64,000 bases of DNA, from the NCBI GenBank assembly GCA_900542185.1, contig UQMZ01000005.1:45190-109189 (forward strand). The letters are read 5' to 3'. Made by a program: the position numbers and the translations under genes. Shown in pieces: positions 7,490 through 15,274 of the stretch. Position 1 is the stretch's first letter. The number at the start of each line of letters is the position of its first letter. Below the pieces are notes generated by a model. The model was not told where the DNA came from. It worked only from the letters and a program-made list of their open reading frames with translations, and ran no database searches. This DNA is from an uncultured Bacteroidales bacterium. GTDB lineage: Bacteria; Bacteroidota; Bacteroidia; Bacteroidales; Muribaculaceae.

Positions 7490-9475
7490 TTACTCCGGTT
7501 GCTGTGTAGGGGCCGTTGGTTCTATGACCATTAGTCCCGTTTCCGTCACAGCTGCCTTTTCTTCATTATCTTTTTTGGGTTGTGGTTTCCTGCGCGGCTT
7601 TGGTGCCGGCTTGGGTTTCTGTTCCTGTTGAGGCTGCTGAGCCTCCTTAGGCTTTTGTTCCTGAGGCTGAGGTGCCTCCTTAGGTTTCTGTTCCTGCTGA
7701 GGTTTCCGGGCCTCCTTCTGCTTGGGGTCCTGCTTGGGCTGAGGCTGAGGCTGTTGCTGAGCCTGCTTGGGCTGAGGCTGTTGCTGAGCCTGCTTCTGCT
7801 TGTTCTTCTTGGCCTTGGTCTTGGCAGGCTGGGCGTCCGCGGTCTCGTCGGCGGTGTTCACGTCGTTGCGGGTGTTCACTTTCTGGCCGTTCTTGGTCTG
7901 GCTCGAATTCATGTCGCTTTCTTCCTGCAGGTCTATCTCGACCTTGTTCTGGTCCAATACCTTGTACTGCAGGAAAGCTAACGACTCGTCGGCCACGACC
8001 TTCACTCCGCGCCCGTAGTGGCGACGCCACCTGGAATAGAGCGAGAACAGTCCCTTCTTGATGTACGATTCAACGTATGGATGAACGTACATTATGAATT
8101 TCTTCACCTTAAGGTGCTCGGTGAGGTATTCTATCTTCTCCTCGAGTTTGTCGGTGAACAGCAGCGAGCTCTGTACATAGCCCTTTCCGAAGCACGAGGG
8201 GCAGGTTTCGGCGGTGGCGATGTCCAGGGCCGGACGCACGCGCTGGCGTGTGATCTGCATCAGGCCGAACTTGGACAGCGGCAGGATGTTGTGGCGCGCG
8301 CGGTCGTTGGCCATGATCTCGCGCATGTGGTCGTACAGTTCCTGACGGTGTTCCTGCTTGGCCATGTCTATGAAATCCACCACTATGATGCCGCCCATGT
8401 CGCGCAGACGCAGCTGGCGCGCTATCTCGTCGGCGGCCTTGAGGTTCACGTCCAGGGCGTTCGATTCCTGGTCGGGCGTCGACTTGCTGCGGTTGCCCGA
8501 GTTCACGTCTATTACGTGCAGCGCCTCGGTGTGCTCTATGATCAAGTATGCCCCGCTGCGGAACGATACCGTCTTGCCGAAGCTGCTCTTGATCTGACGG
8601 GTGATATTGTAATGGTCGAAGATAGGCACTTCGCTGTCGTACAGCTGCACGATGCTGTCCTTTTCCGGTGCGATCAGGGACACATACTTGCGTATCTGCT
8701 CGTACGACTCCTTGTCGTTGACATGGATATTCTCGAACGTGGGTGCGAACAGGTCGCGTATCATGCTCAGCGTACGCGAGTCCTCCTGATACACAAGTGC
8801 CGGGGCCTTGGCCCGCTGCATCTTGGCTATGGAGTCCTCCCAGCTCTTGAGCAGTGTGCGCATCTCGTTGTTAAGCTCCGCGACGCGCTTGTTTTCGGCC
8901 GACGTGCGTACTATCACGCTGAATCCCTTGGGCTTGATGCTGCCTATCAGCTGACGCAGACGTATCTTCTCCTCCGTGCTTTTGATTTTCTGCGATATGG
9001 AGATCTTGTCGCCGAACGGCATCAGCACCATAAACCGTCCCGTAAAGGATATCTCGGTGGTGAGTCGGGGACCCTTGGTCGATATCGGCTCCTTGGCCAC
9101 CTGCACCAGCAGCTGGTCGCCGGGCTTCAGCACGTCCTGGATGGTGCCCTGTTTCGGAATGTCCTGGTCGAATTTCAGTTTCGACACACTGGGAACCTTT
9201 CGCTTGTCGTCCAACGCCTCGCGCACATAGCGTATGTAGGTGTTGAACTGAGGTCCCAAATCAAGATAATGAAGAAAAGCGTCCTTTTCGTAGCCGACAT
9301 CAACAAATGCGGCGTTCAGTCCCGGCATCAGCTTCTTGACCTTGGCCAGATAGAGGTCGCCCACGGCATACGCTATGTTGCGGCTCTCCTTCTGAAGCGA
9401 CACCAGACGCGAATCCTCGAGAAGCGCTATCGACACTTCCTCGCGGCTTACATCTACTACTAATTCGCTTTTCAT
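7490..9475 (-). CDS. rng: ribonuclease G/E family endoribonuclease with long disordered tail
   Basis: 661 residues with ATG at 9475 (MKSELVVDVSREEV); an in-frame upstream start would add a non-family peptide overlapping a terminator, so it is rejected. The first ~520 residues are a complete Rne/Rng catalytic core: S1-like N-terminus, LHVIDVNSGNRS and GIIVVDFIDM with the two catalytic aspartates, and the zinc-link CPSCFGKGY. The last ~140 residues are a Q/P/K-rich low-complexity tail with repeated EQKPKEA-type units. The family endonucleolytically processes rRNA and mRNA. The tail is unlike a minimal RNase G and resembles in position the scaffold region of RNase E. Confidence 0.93.
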   Translation of the reverse strand: MKSELVVDVSREEVSIALLEDSRLVSLQKESRNIAYAVGDLYLAKVKKLMPGLNAAFVDVGYEKDAFLHYLDLGPQFNTYIRYVREALDDKRKVPSVSKLKFDQDIPKQGTIQDVLKPGDQLLVQVAKEPISTKGPRLTTEISFTGRFMVLMPFGDKISISQKIKSTEEKIRLRQLIGSIKPKGFSVIVRTSAENKRVAELNNEMRTLLKSWEDSIAKMQRAKAPALVYQEDSRTLSMIRDLFAPTFENIHVNDKESYEQIRKYVSLIAPEKDSIVQLYDSEVPIFDHYNITRQIKSSFGKTVSFRSGAYLIIEHTEALHVIDVNSGNRSKSTPDQESNALDVNLKAADEIARQLRLRDMGGIIVVDFIDMAKQEHRQELYDHMREIMANDRARHNILPLSKFGLMQITRQRVRPALDIATAETCPSCFGKGYVQSSLLFTDKLEEKIEYLTEHLKVKKFIMYVHPYVESYIKKGLFSLYSRWRRHYGRGVKVVADESLAFLQYKVLDQNKVEIDLQEESDMNSSQTKNGQKVNTRNDVNTADETADAQPAKTKAKKNKQKQAQQQPQPKQAQQQPQPQPKQDPKQKEARKPQQEQKPKEAPQPQEQKPKEAQQPQQEQKPKPAPKPRRKPQPKKDNEEKAAVTETGLMVIEPTAPTQQPE

Positions 9476-9511
9476 TTCTACATTAAAATGCGCAATATGG
9501 TACGCGCTTAA

Positions 9512-9548
9512 ATAAAAAAGAACAAAACGAAGCCCCATCCCGAGGGGC
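9512..9548 (-). terminator. Terminator of the hup/bS22-like transcript
   Basis: On the minus strand GCCCC-TCGGGAT-GGGGC (9548-9532) is followed by a U-rich run (A-rich 9511-9528 on the plus strand). It ends transcription coming from the HU and small ribosomal protein genes before rng begins at 9475. A second hairpin (TTGCGGG/CCCGCAG, about 9599-9619) lies just upstream of it. Confidence 0.7.
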
Positions 9549-9627
9549 GGGGTCCCGTTTGTCCTTTATTTCGCAAGATTGTCGTATGCGAAGCTCCCTT
9601 GCGGGTCACAAATCCCGCAGGACCTGC

Positions 9628-9717
9628 TTACTTCTTCTTATGACGATTCTTTCTCAGTCTTTTCTTGCGCTTGTGAGTGGCCATCTTGTGGCCTTTTCTC
9701 TTTTTTCCGCTTGGCAT
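9628..9717 (-). CDS. AURKAIP1/COX24-type small ribosomal protein (bS22-like)
   Basis: A 29-residue, very basic protein: MPSGKKRKGHKMATHKRK, then KRLRKNRHKKK. ATG is at 9717 and TAA at 9628. It matches the AURKAIP1/COX24 peptide found throughout Bacteroidetes (HKMATHKRKKRxRxNRHKKK pattern), which is related to mitochondrial small-subunit protein mS38 and to bacterial bS22. It would bind 16S rRNA on the 30S subunit. It sits 73 bases after hup on the same strand, followed by two hairpins, so it is probably the second cistron of the hup transcript. Identification is from the pattern alone. Confidence 0.85.
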   Translation of the reverse strand: MPSGKKRKGHKMATHKRKKRLRKNRHKKK

Positions 9718-9790
9718 CGTTGTTTGATTTTAGTATTACTAATATTTTCAGGATTCCGGTCGGAATCCGTTTCTCTCCTGACTCGTCCGA

Positions 9791-10063
9791 TTAGTGGATC
9801 TCCTCCAGGAACACCTTCGAGGGCTTGAAGGTCGGAACCTTGTGCTCCGGAATCTTGATTGCCGTGTTCTTCGAGATGTTGCGTGCGGTCTTCTCCTTGC
9901 GGGTCTTAACCACGAAGCTGCCGAAGCCTCTCAGATAAACGTTATTGCCGGCGCCCATGCTCTCCTTTACTGTAGTCATGAACTCTTCAACAACGGTCAG
10001 CACTGCTGCCTTCTCCAGTCCGGTCTTGCGCGAGATCTCTGTTACTATATCTGCTTTTGTCAT
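9791..10063 (-). CDS. hup: HU/IHF-family DNA-binding protein
   Basis: 90 residues, standard HU length. The N-terminal helical pair MTKADIVTEISRKTGL is followed by the beta-arm region GSFVVKTRKEKTARNISKNT and the C-terminal VPTFKPSKVF element. The usual RNP triplet at the arm tip reads KNTAIKIPEHKVPTFKPS, i.e. an IHF-like IPEHKVP instead of IPAKKVP. HU bends and compacts DNA as a dimer. The leader is long (about 140 nt). Confidence 0.93.
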   Translation of the reverse strand: MTKADIVTEISRKTGLEKAAVLTVVEEFMTTVKESMGAGNNVYLRGFGSFVVKTRKEKTARNISKNTAIKIPEHKVPTFKPSKVFLEEIH

Positions 10064-10212
10064 TGTGTATGAGTTATTATATTTCGTTATGAAATTTCTA
10101 TTCTCTTTAGTTTATGCGCGAAAAGCATCCCCGGGACACTCAATTACCTGAGATCCACCGTTTTGAACGTCATTTTAGACGTCATTCAAGGGGTGCTTGT
10201 TTTTTCGCACTG

Positions 10213-10242
10213 CAAATATCGTAATTTTTTTTCATTCGGCAA
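10213..10242 (-). promoter_or_regulatory. Candidate promoter of hup
   Basis: On the minus strand TTG (10242-10240), 19 bases, then GATATTTG (10220-10213). The -7 box differs from TAnnTTTG in its first base. The leader to hup would be about 145 nt and includes an ACGTCATT direct repeat (10167-10174 and 10179-10186). Confidence 0.45.
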
Positions 10243-10294
10243 TCATTTAAAGCGTTTTTTCTTAGATTTTTACGCTTTTTTCTTAAATATGCCG

Positions 10295-10888
10295 TTATTC
10301 GAGAATCCTGCACTCGTCCGCGCTTCCCAGCCGTCCGCGCAGTTCACTTTCCATATCCAGCGGGAATTCTATCTCCAGTCCGCACTGGTTGTCGAATGTC
10401 TGATTCACTATTCTTATATCGGGTTGTTTCACTATCCTCATCACCCCCTCGGCCTTGGCATACGGCACTTCCAGACGCAGCCTCACCATCTGCCGCATCT
10501 CCTTCACGCCCGCATCCTCCAGCGCCTCGCGCGCCGCCTCGCGGTAGGCCTGTATCAGTCCCGACGTCCCGAGCTTGATGCCGCCGAAATAGCGTACCAC
10601 TATCACCAGCACGTCCGTAAGCTCCATGCTGTTGATCTGCCCTAATATCGGCTTGCCCGCCGTGCCCGACGGCTCGCCGTTGTCCGACAGCTGCCATTCC
10701 CTGCGCTCCGGACCCAACATATAAGCCCAGCATACATGCCGCGCGTCGTGGTATCTGTTCTGATATTCCTTTATCAGTTCCTTGCATTCCTCGGCCGTAT
10801 ACGCCGGCAACGCAAATGAAAGGAACCGACTCATCTTCTCCTTGTATTGAGACGAGCCGGCTCCCTGTATCGTATAGTATCTGTCCAT
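10295..10888 (-). CDS. IMPACT/YigZ family protein
   Basis: 197 residues. The UPF0029 core is clear: KEKMSRFLSFALPAYTAEE, RHVCWAYMLG, SDNGEPSGTAGKPILGQI and VVRYFGGIKLGTSGLIQAYREA. A DUF1949-like C-terminal domain follows from about residue 135. YigZ/IMPACT proteins are implicated in translation regulation and were once described as a peptidase; the biochemical role in bacteria is unsettled. It starts 22 bases after the DJ-1 gene stop, so both are probably expressed from the promoter at 11591-11622. Confidence 0.9.
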   Translation of the reverse strand: MDRYYTIQGAGSSQYKEKMSRFLSFALPAYTAEECKELIKEYQNRYHDARHVCWAYMLGPERREWQLSDNGEPSGTAGKPILGQINSMELTDVLVIVVRYFGGIKLGTSGLIQAYREAAREALEDAGVKEMRQMVRLRLEVPYAKAEGVMRIVKQPDIRIVNQTFDNQCGLEIEFPLDMESELRGRLGSADECRILE

Positions 10889-10910
10889 TCAGTGTATTAG
10901 AGTTCCGGAA

Positions 10911-11501
10911 TTATCCGAAGAAGTTCTCCATCGTCTGCTGCCCGTTGGGATACAGCAGCATGGCGTTGGCGGTTGAGCTCATCTTCTCCTCGCCGGCCCA
11001 TGCCGTCACAATGGCCAGCGCCCACGGCAAAGCGCTGCTGGGTCCGTTGCCGAGCACGAACTTCTCGTCCACCGTCACGCGGCGGTCCTGATAGTCGGCG
11101 CCTTCCATATATTTCTGAAATCCCGGATAGCATGTGGCCTTGCGTCCCTTCAGCAGTCCGAGCTGGCCTAACACCACGCCAGGCGACGCGCAGATGGCGG
11201 CGATACGTCCGTCTGCGCTCTCGTACTGCGCCTTCAGCAACTCGCGCAGTGCCTTGCAGCCATACAGATTCGTGGCTCCGGGAAGTCCGCCGGGCAATAT
11301 CAGCCATGCGGCTCCATTGAAATCTGTGTCGCGCAGCAACACGTCCGCGCGGACCGGGATGCCATGCGCACCCGTCACCTCATGATCCTCGGTAATCGAT
11401 ACCGTCTTAACCGGAAGTCCCGCGCGACGCAGCACATCTACCGGCGTTAATGCTTCTACTTCTTCAAACCCCTCTGCCAAAAATACGTATGCCTCTTTCA
11501 T
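10911..11501 (-). CDS. DJ-1/PfpI family protein
   Basis: 196 residues of the DJ-1/ThiJ fold. The N-terminal AEGFEEVEALTPVDVLRRAG carries the conserved glutamate (E of GFEE), AWLILPGGLPGATNL follows, and AAICASPGVVLGQLG has the reactive nucleophile-elbow cysteine. This is the YajL/ThiJ subgroup, linked to deglycase, glyoxalase or chaperone activities and oxidative stress in different species. The exact activity cannot be told from sequence. First gene of a unit with yigZ. Confidence 0.88.
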   Translation of the reverse strand: MKEAYVFLAEGFEEVEALTPVDVLRRAGLPVKTVSITEDHEVTGAHGIPVRADVLLRDTDFNGAAWLILPGGLPGATNLYGCKALRELLKAQYESADGRIAAICASPGVVLGQLGLLKGRKATCYPGFQKYMEGADYQDRRVTVDEKFVLGNGPSSALPWALAIVTAWAGEEKMSSTANAMLLYPNGQQTMENFFG

Positions 11502-11590
11502 AGTTATATAAGTTTTAGGTTCTTTCTTTGTTTGTAAAGCTGTTTTAAGAACGTTAATGTTATTGTATCTCTGTGTATATTGTTATTATG

Positions 11591-11622
11591 CAAACTTAAT
11601 AAATATTTCTGTAATAAACAAA
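11591..11622 (-). promoter_or_regulatory. Promoter of the DJ-1/yigZ unit
   Basis: On the minus strand TTTG (11622-11619), exactly 20 bases, then TAAGTTTG (11598-11591): a full match to the Bacteroidetes -33/-7 consensus. The leader is about 80 nt. Confidence 0.75.
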
Positions 11623-11628
11623 TCAAGA

Positions 11629-11833
11629 ACTAAGAGTGTGTTTACTTTTAAACCGTTTTAACAAATGAATAGAGTGATTATTTAAACTTCAAATTAATAT
11701 TGAGGTCTTTTTTGGCTGATTTTGCCAAGCCTCGTCGGTCACGGTGCCCGCACCGCTCCCTCCTTGGCTTGCAAAATCATCTCAAAAAATCCTCTCAATC
11801 TTAATTTGATTTAAAAGTAAACACACTCTAAGT
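11629..11833. repeat. ~205-bp nested palindromic element (MITE/REP-like candidate)
   Basis: The outer arms (11629-11652 and 11810-11833) are 24-bp inverted repeats with one mismatch, core AGTGTGTTTACTTTTAAA. Inside them CAAATTAA...TTGAG and its complement form a second, gapped pair (about 11689-11704 and 11791-11808). Next come GATTTTGC/GCAAAATC arms (11718-11725 and 11771-11778). The centre is a GC-rich GGTGC-CC-GCACC palindrome (11743-11754). The whole element can fold into one long cruciform or RNA hairpin. No coding frame and no obvious target-site duplication. Parts resemble the sequence at about 1945-1982. Confidence 0.8.
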
Positions 11834-11836
11834 GCG

Positions 11837-12847
11837 TTAACGAACCATTAATTTTTCAAATTGGCCTGAGCACCACACCGTCGAATCGGCCAAAACGAGC
11901 ATAACGGGGAGTCGCGTAGACTTGTTGAGGCGTTTCACATCATCGGCGCCCATAGCCATGAACGCCGTGGCCAGTGCATCCGACTCCATGGCTGTGCGTC
12001 CTATCACCGTGGCGCTTATCACGTCCGTGCGCGCCGGCCGTCCCGTCCGGGCCGAAATGGTGTGTCCGTAATACTGTCCCTTGGTGTCACTCTGCAGGTT
12101 GCGGTAATTGCCCGACGTTGCGATTCCGGCATCCGTCACCTCCACCACGCATTGCGAGTCGTGAAGTATGCGGTCCTTCTGCATCACCGGACGGTCTATC
12201 GACACCCGCCATTTGCCTCCCTCGGGGCTCTTGCCCCGGCACGAGATCTCGCCTCCTATCTCTATCAGCCAATCCTCCACGCCGTTGCGCTTCAGCATCT
12301 CGCCCACACAGTCGCAGCCGTAGCCCTTGGCGATAGCCGAGAAATTAAACCGTATCCGGCTGTCGTCCTTAACCAGCGTGTCCATGGTGAGACGCGTCTT
12401 GTCGATGCCCACGAATTTCATCAATGAATCTATACGGGCTGTGTCGGCCGTAGCCTTATGCCCCTTGCCAAAGCCCCATGCTTCGATCAGCGGACCCAAT
12501 GTCGGGTCAAAGGCACCCTCCGTGAGCCGGTTCACCTTCACCGACTCCACGTATACCCTGATGAAATCGGTGTCTACGGCCGTGCTGTCGCTGACGTTGA
12601 CCCGGCTCACAAGCGATTTCTCGTCAAACACGTTAAGTGATGCTCCCACCTTGTTCAGCACCTGCATTATCGAGTCTTTCAGTTCGGGGGCTCCGTTATA
12701 CGTGACGTGATACGTGGTGTTCCATATCATTCCCTCGGCGTTCTGATACTCACGCGAATCTCCGTTACCGGAGCGGCCGCATCCTCCTGAGAGAAGGGTT
12801 ATGACGCCTGCAGCGGCGGCTAATATTCCGATTATATTCCTATGCAT
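11837..12847 (-). CDS. apbE: FAD:protein FMN transferase, lipoprotein
   Basis: 336 residues with ATG at 12847 (a TTG one codon earlier is less likely). The signal peptide ends in a lipobox, LLSGGC at about residues 20-25, so the protein is probably lipid-anchored and faces the periplasm. The ApbE core follows: DPTLGPLIEAWGFGKG, AIAKGYGCDCVGEML, IEIGGEISCRG and the C-terminal TDVISATVIGRTAMESDALAT metal/FAD-binding segment. It covalently flavinylates proteins such as Nqr/Rnf subunits; no target gene is in this window. The start overlaps the patatin gene stop (TGATG), so translation is coupled. Confidence 0.93.
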   Translation of the reverse strand: MHRNIIGILAAAAGVITLLSGGCGRSGNGDSREYQNAEGMIWNTTYHVTYNGAPELKDSIMQVLNKVGASLNVFDEKSLVSRVNVSDSTAVDTDFIRVYVESVKVNRLTEGAFDPTLGPLIEAWGFGKGHKATADTARIDSLMKFVGIDKTRLTMDTLVKDDSRIRFNFSAIAKGYGCDCVGEMLKRNGVEDWLIEIGGEISCRGKSPEGGKWRVSIDRPVMQKDRILHDSQCVVEVTDAGIATSGNYRNLQSDTKGQYYGHTISARTGRPARTDVISATVIGRTAMESDALATAFMAMGADDVKRLNKSTRLPVMLVLADSTVWCSGQFEKLMVR

Positions 12848-15228
12848 CAATGAATCAGTTTTGGGGCTTGGAAGAACAAGCCGAAGTTTATACCGAAATT
12901 CCAGTTATTCTTGGGCGAACTCAGATAGTTGACATACAGGCTGAGGCTGGCGAACGGGAAATTATAGACAGCCGCCACCTCTCCGATGAACTCCACCTTG
13001 GGGAACCATTTGCCATACTCGGTCACAGAAGGTCCGAGGTTCTTGAGTCCGCGCACCTTTGAGTATCCGTAGAAATCACCTCTGATCTGGAATCCGCGCG
13101 ACGGCGTCCACACGGGTATCAGTCCGGCCGCGACATAATTGTCCGAGCGGAACGCCTCGTTGAAATAGTTCTGGGTCGACGGCGTGGGTGCGAACTCTGC
13201 CGAATGCACCAAGGTCGAAGTGTAGTTCTGTTTCAGCTTCTTGTAATTGCCCATGGCGTTGCCCATCACCCCGAGTTTAATGTTCTGGTGCACCGGAAAG
13301 AAATGTTTGTAGTATGCCCATAACGCGGCGTTCCAGTTGTCGCGCTGGGTGGTCTTCATCACGTTTTCCGGATAGAACGAACTCTTTTCGAACGCACCCC
13401 GGAATTCAAAGTTCCAATGCACGCCCTCGCTGGGATACAGTTTGTTGTTCAGCGTGTTCTTTTCAAATCCCACTCTCAGCACCCCGAGCCAATATTTGGT
13501 GCGGTCGCGCGAACGGTCGTGATACGAGCCCTCGCTGTCGGGGAAGTATCTGTCATTCATGTATCCCCATGCGGCCGACACCCATCCCTTTACCTTGCGG
13601 CTGGCCGCCCAGATGTAGCTGCCGCGCAGATAATTCTCGTCCTCGGTGATGAATGCCGGCGAACCGGTCTGATAGAACAGCACCTCCGAGTCGTAATACT
13701 TCTGCCGGCTCATCAGTCCGTCCAGCTGCACCAGCGAGGGGCGGGCGCTCGGGAAAGTAAACCTTGCCGACAGCAATCCGGCATAGTAGCTCTGACCTAC
13801 CCAGCCGCTGACCGACACGTCCAGCGAGTTGAAGCTCATGGAGTGGTAGCCGAACTTCAGATACAGCATGGAATTGGTCGACGATGATATCCATCCTCCC
13901 ACGCCGATGTTCCACGGACGTTTCTGACTGGCCTGCAGCAACAACGTATTGTGGCCGTCCTTGCCGAATTCGGCATTGGGCACCAGATTGTTAAGCGTAC
14001 CGTCGGTTACGGCTCGGTAATAGGAATTGATCACGCCGGGCATTCCGATGGAGTGGGAACGCCCTCCGAAAAAGAGGAAACGCAGGTATCGCGCCTGATC
14101 GGGCGTGGCTCCTGTCACGGCTATCGAGTCGAACTCCAGGGCCGGTGTCTTTGCCGCGAATCCGGCGCGGCTTGCAGCCAGATCTTCCGGCGTGCGCCGG
14201 GCCGTGACGCGCTTCTTGATGCTGTCTATCATGGCCAGTCCCGATTTATACCCAATCTCGTATATTTCCTTGGCCTTGTCGAACTGCAGGACGGCAAAAT
14301 TCGACACCGGGACCTTTATCTTGATTCCATCGGCGCTCGGCATCGAGTAGTCGTTGTTCTGGATTATCATGTCCTCCAGCTGCGAGTAGAGGTCTCCGCG
14401 CATCGGGGCCTTGTCGGCGCCGGCCACCTGCACGCCTATCATGAAATCGGGATGGAAGTCCTTCTCCATCACGTTCACCGGGAAGTTGTCGTATATGCCG
14501 CCGTCATATACCAGCACGCCGTCCAGCTTGATGGGTCGGAACACGAGCGGGAAACTCATCGACGCGCGCACGGCGTCGCCGAGCGACCCGTGCGACAGCA
14601 CTATCTTATGCTTGTGGTAGACATCCGATGTGACGCATCTGAAGGGCACGAACAGATTGTTGAAGTTTTCGCCGCATTGCTCGCTGTATGGCCCGTACAG
14701 GTTCAGGAACTCGATGTTCATGGGCAACGGGCTGATCAGCGAGGTGGGAAGCACCTCGTTCAGCATCTTCTTGCCGCCGGACTTGAAGTTGATGTTCACT
14801 TCAAGCCATTTCGGCGTGGGAGTGGGCTGAATGTAGTAATAGATTCGTTCGGGCGGAATCGTGCCTGTGCTCCAGTATCCGAAATCGGAACTGGTGAAGA
14901 ACTCCAGCATCCGGTCCGGACTCCATCCGCATGAATAGAGCGAGCCGACGATAGCGCCCATTGATGTGCCGGTCACATAATCTATCGGGATATTGTTTTC
15001 CTCCAGCGCCTTGATCACGCCCACATGGGCTATGCCCTTGGCGCCGCCCCCGCTCAGCACCAGTCCTACCGTCTGCCGGTCAGGTCTGGCTATGCTGTCG
15101 TTGTGCGGCGTGCGTATCACCGAATCAGGCATGGCCGACGAGCCTGTGGCGTTCACACCCAAGGCAGCGGATATGACACATACCGCCGCGCATAACCTTT
15201 TCGCAATATTCCTTGTCCCGCTCATCAT
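12847..15228 (-). CDS. patatin-like phospholipase with C-terminal outer-membrane beta-barrel
   Basis: 793 residues. A signal peptide (about 1-27) is followed by a patatin lipase domain (about 50-340) with the oxyanion GGGAKG, nucleophile GTSMG (Ser) and the DGGIYDNFP catalytic Asp. After a POTRA-like stretch (FDSIAVTGATPDQARYLRF, about 375-395) comes a C-terminal half rich in alternating beta strands typical of a BamA/TamA-like 16-strand barrel. This is the PlpD/FplA (type Vd) layout, in which the lipase is attached to or secreted by its own barrel. The substrate is presumably phospholipid (family knowledge). Third gene of a serB-patatin-apbE run with short gaps. Confidence 0.9.
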   Translation of the reverse strand: MMSGTRNIAKRLCAAVCVISAALGVNATGSSAMPDSVIRTPHNDSIARPDRQTVGLVLSGGGAKGIAHVGVIKALEENNIPIDYVTGTSMGAIVGSLYSCGWSPDRMLEFFTSSDFGYWSTGTIPPERIYYYIQPTPTPKWLEVNINFKSGGKKMLNEVLPTSLISPLPMNIEFLNLYGPYSEQCGENFNNLFVPFRCVTSDVYHKHKIVLSHGSLGDAVRASMSFPLVFRPIKLDGVLVYDGGIYDNFPVNVMEKDFHPDFMIGVQVAGADKAPMRGDLYSQLEDMIIQNNDYSMPSADGIKIKVPVSNFAVLQFDKAKEIYEIGYKSGLAMIDSIKKRVTARRTPEDLAASRAGFAAKTPALEFDSIAVTGATPDQARYLRFLFFGGRSHSIGMPGVINSYYRAVTDGTLNNLVPNAEFGKDGHNTLLLQASQKRPWNIGVGGWISSSTNSMLYLKFGYHSMSFNSLDVSVSGWVGQSYYAGLLSARFTFPSARPSLVQLDGLMSRQKYYDSEVLFYQTGSPAFITEDENYLRGSYIWAASRKVKGWVSAAWGYMNDRYFPDSEGSYHDRSRDRTKYWLGVLRVGFEKNTLNNKLYPSEGVHWNFEFRGAFEKSSFYPENVMKTTQRDNWNAALWAYYKHFFPVHQNIKLGVMGNAMGNYKKLKQNYTSTLVHSAEFAPTPSTQNYFNEAFRSDNYVAAGLIPVWTPSRGFQIRGDFYGYSKVRGLKNLGPSVTEYGKWFPKVEFIGEVAAVYNFPFASLSLYVNYLSSPKNNWNFGINFGLFFQAPKLIH

Positions 15229-15274
15229 GTTTGCGGCTCAAAGCCGACTGAGATATGCGGCCGAAGCCGCGCGT

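Larger units (their letters stand above)
11502..11836. other. Intergenic region between apbE and the DJ-1 gene
   Basis: 335 bases without a gene. It holds the DJ-1 promoter (11591-11622) and, nearer apbE, the large palindromic element at 11629-11833. The right end of that element lies 3 bases from the apbE stop codon, so it also forms the 3' end of the apbE transcript. Confidence 0.8.
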
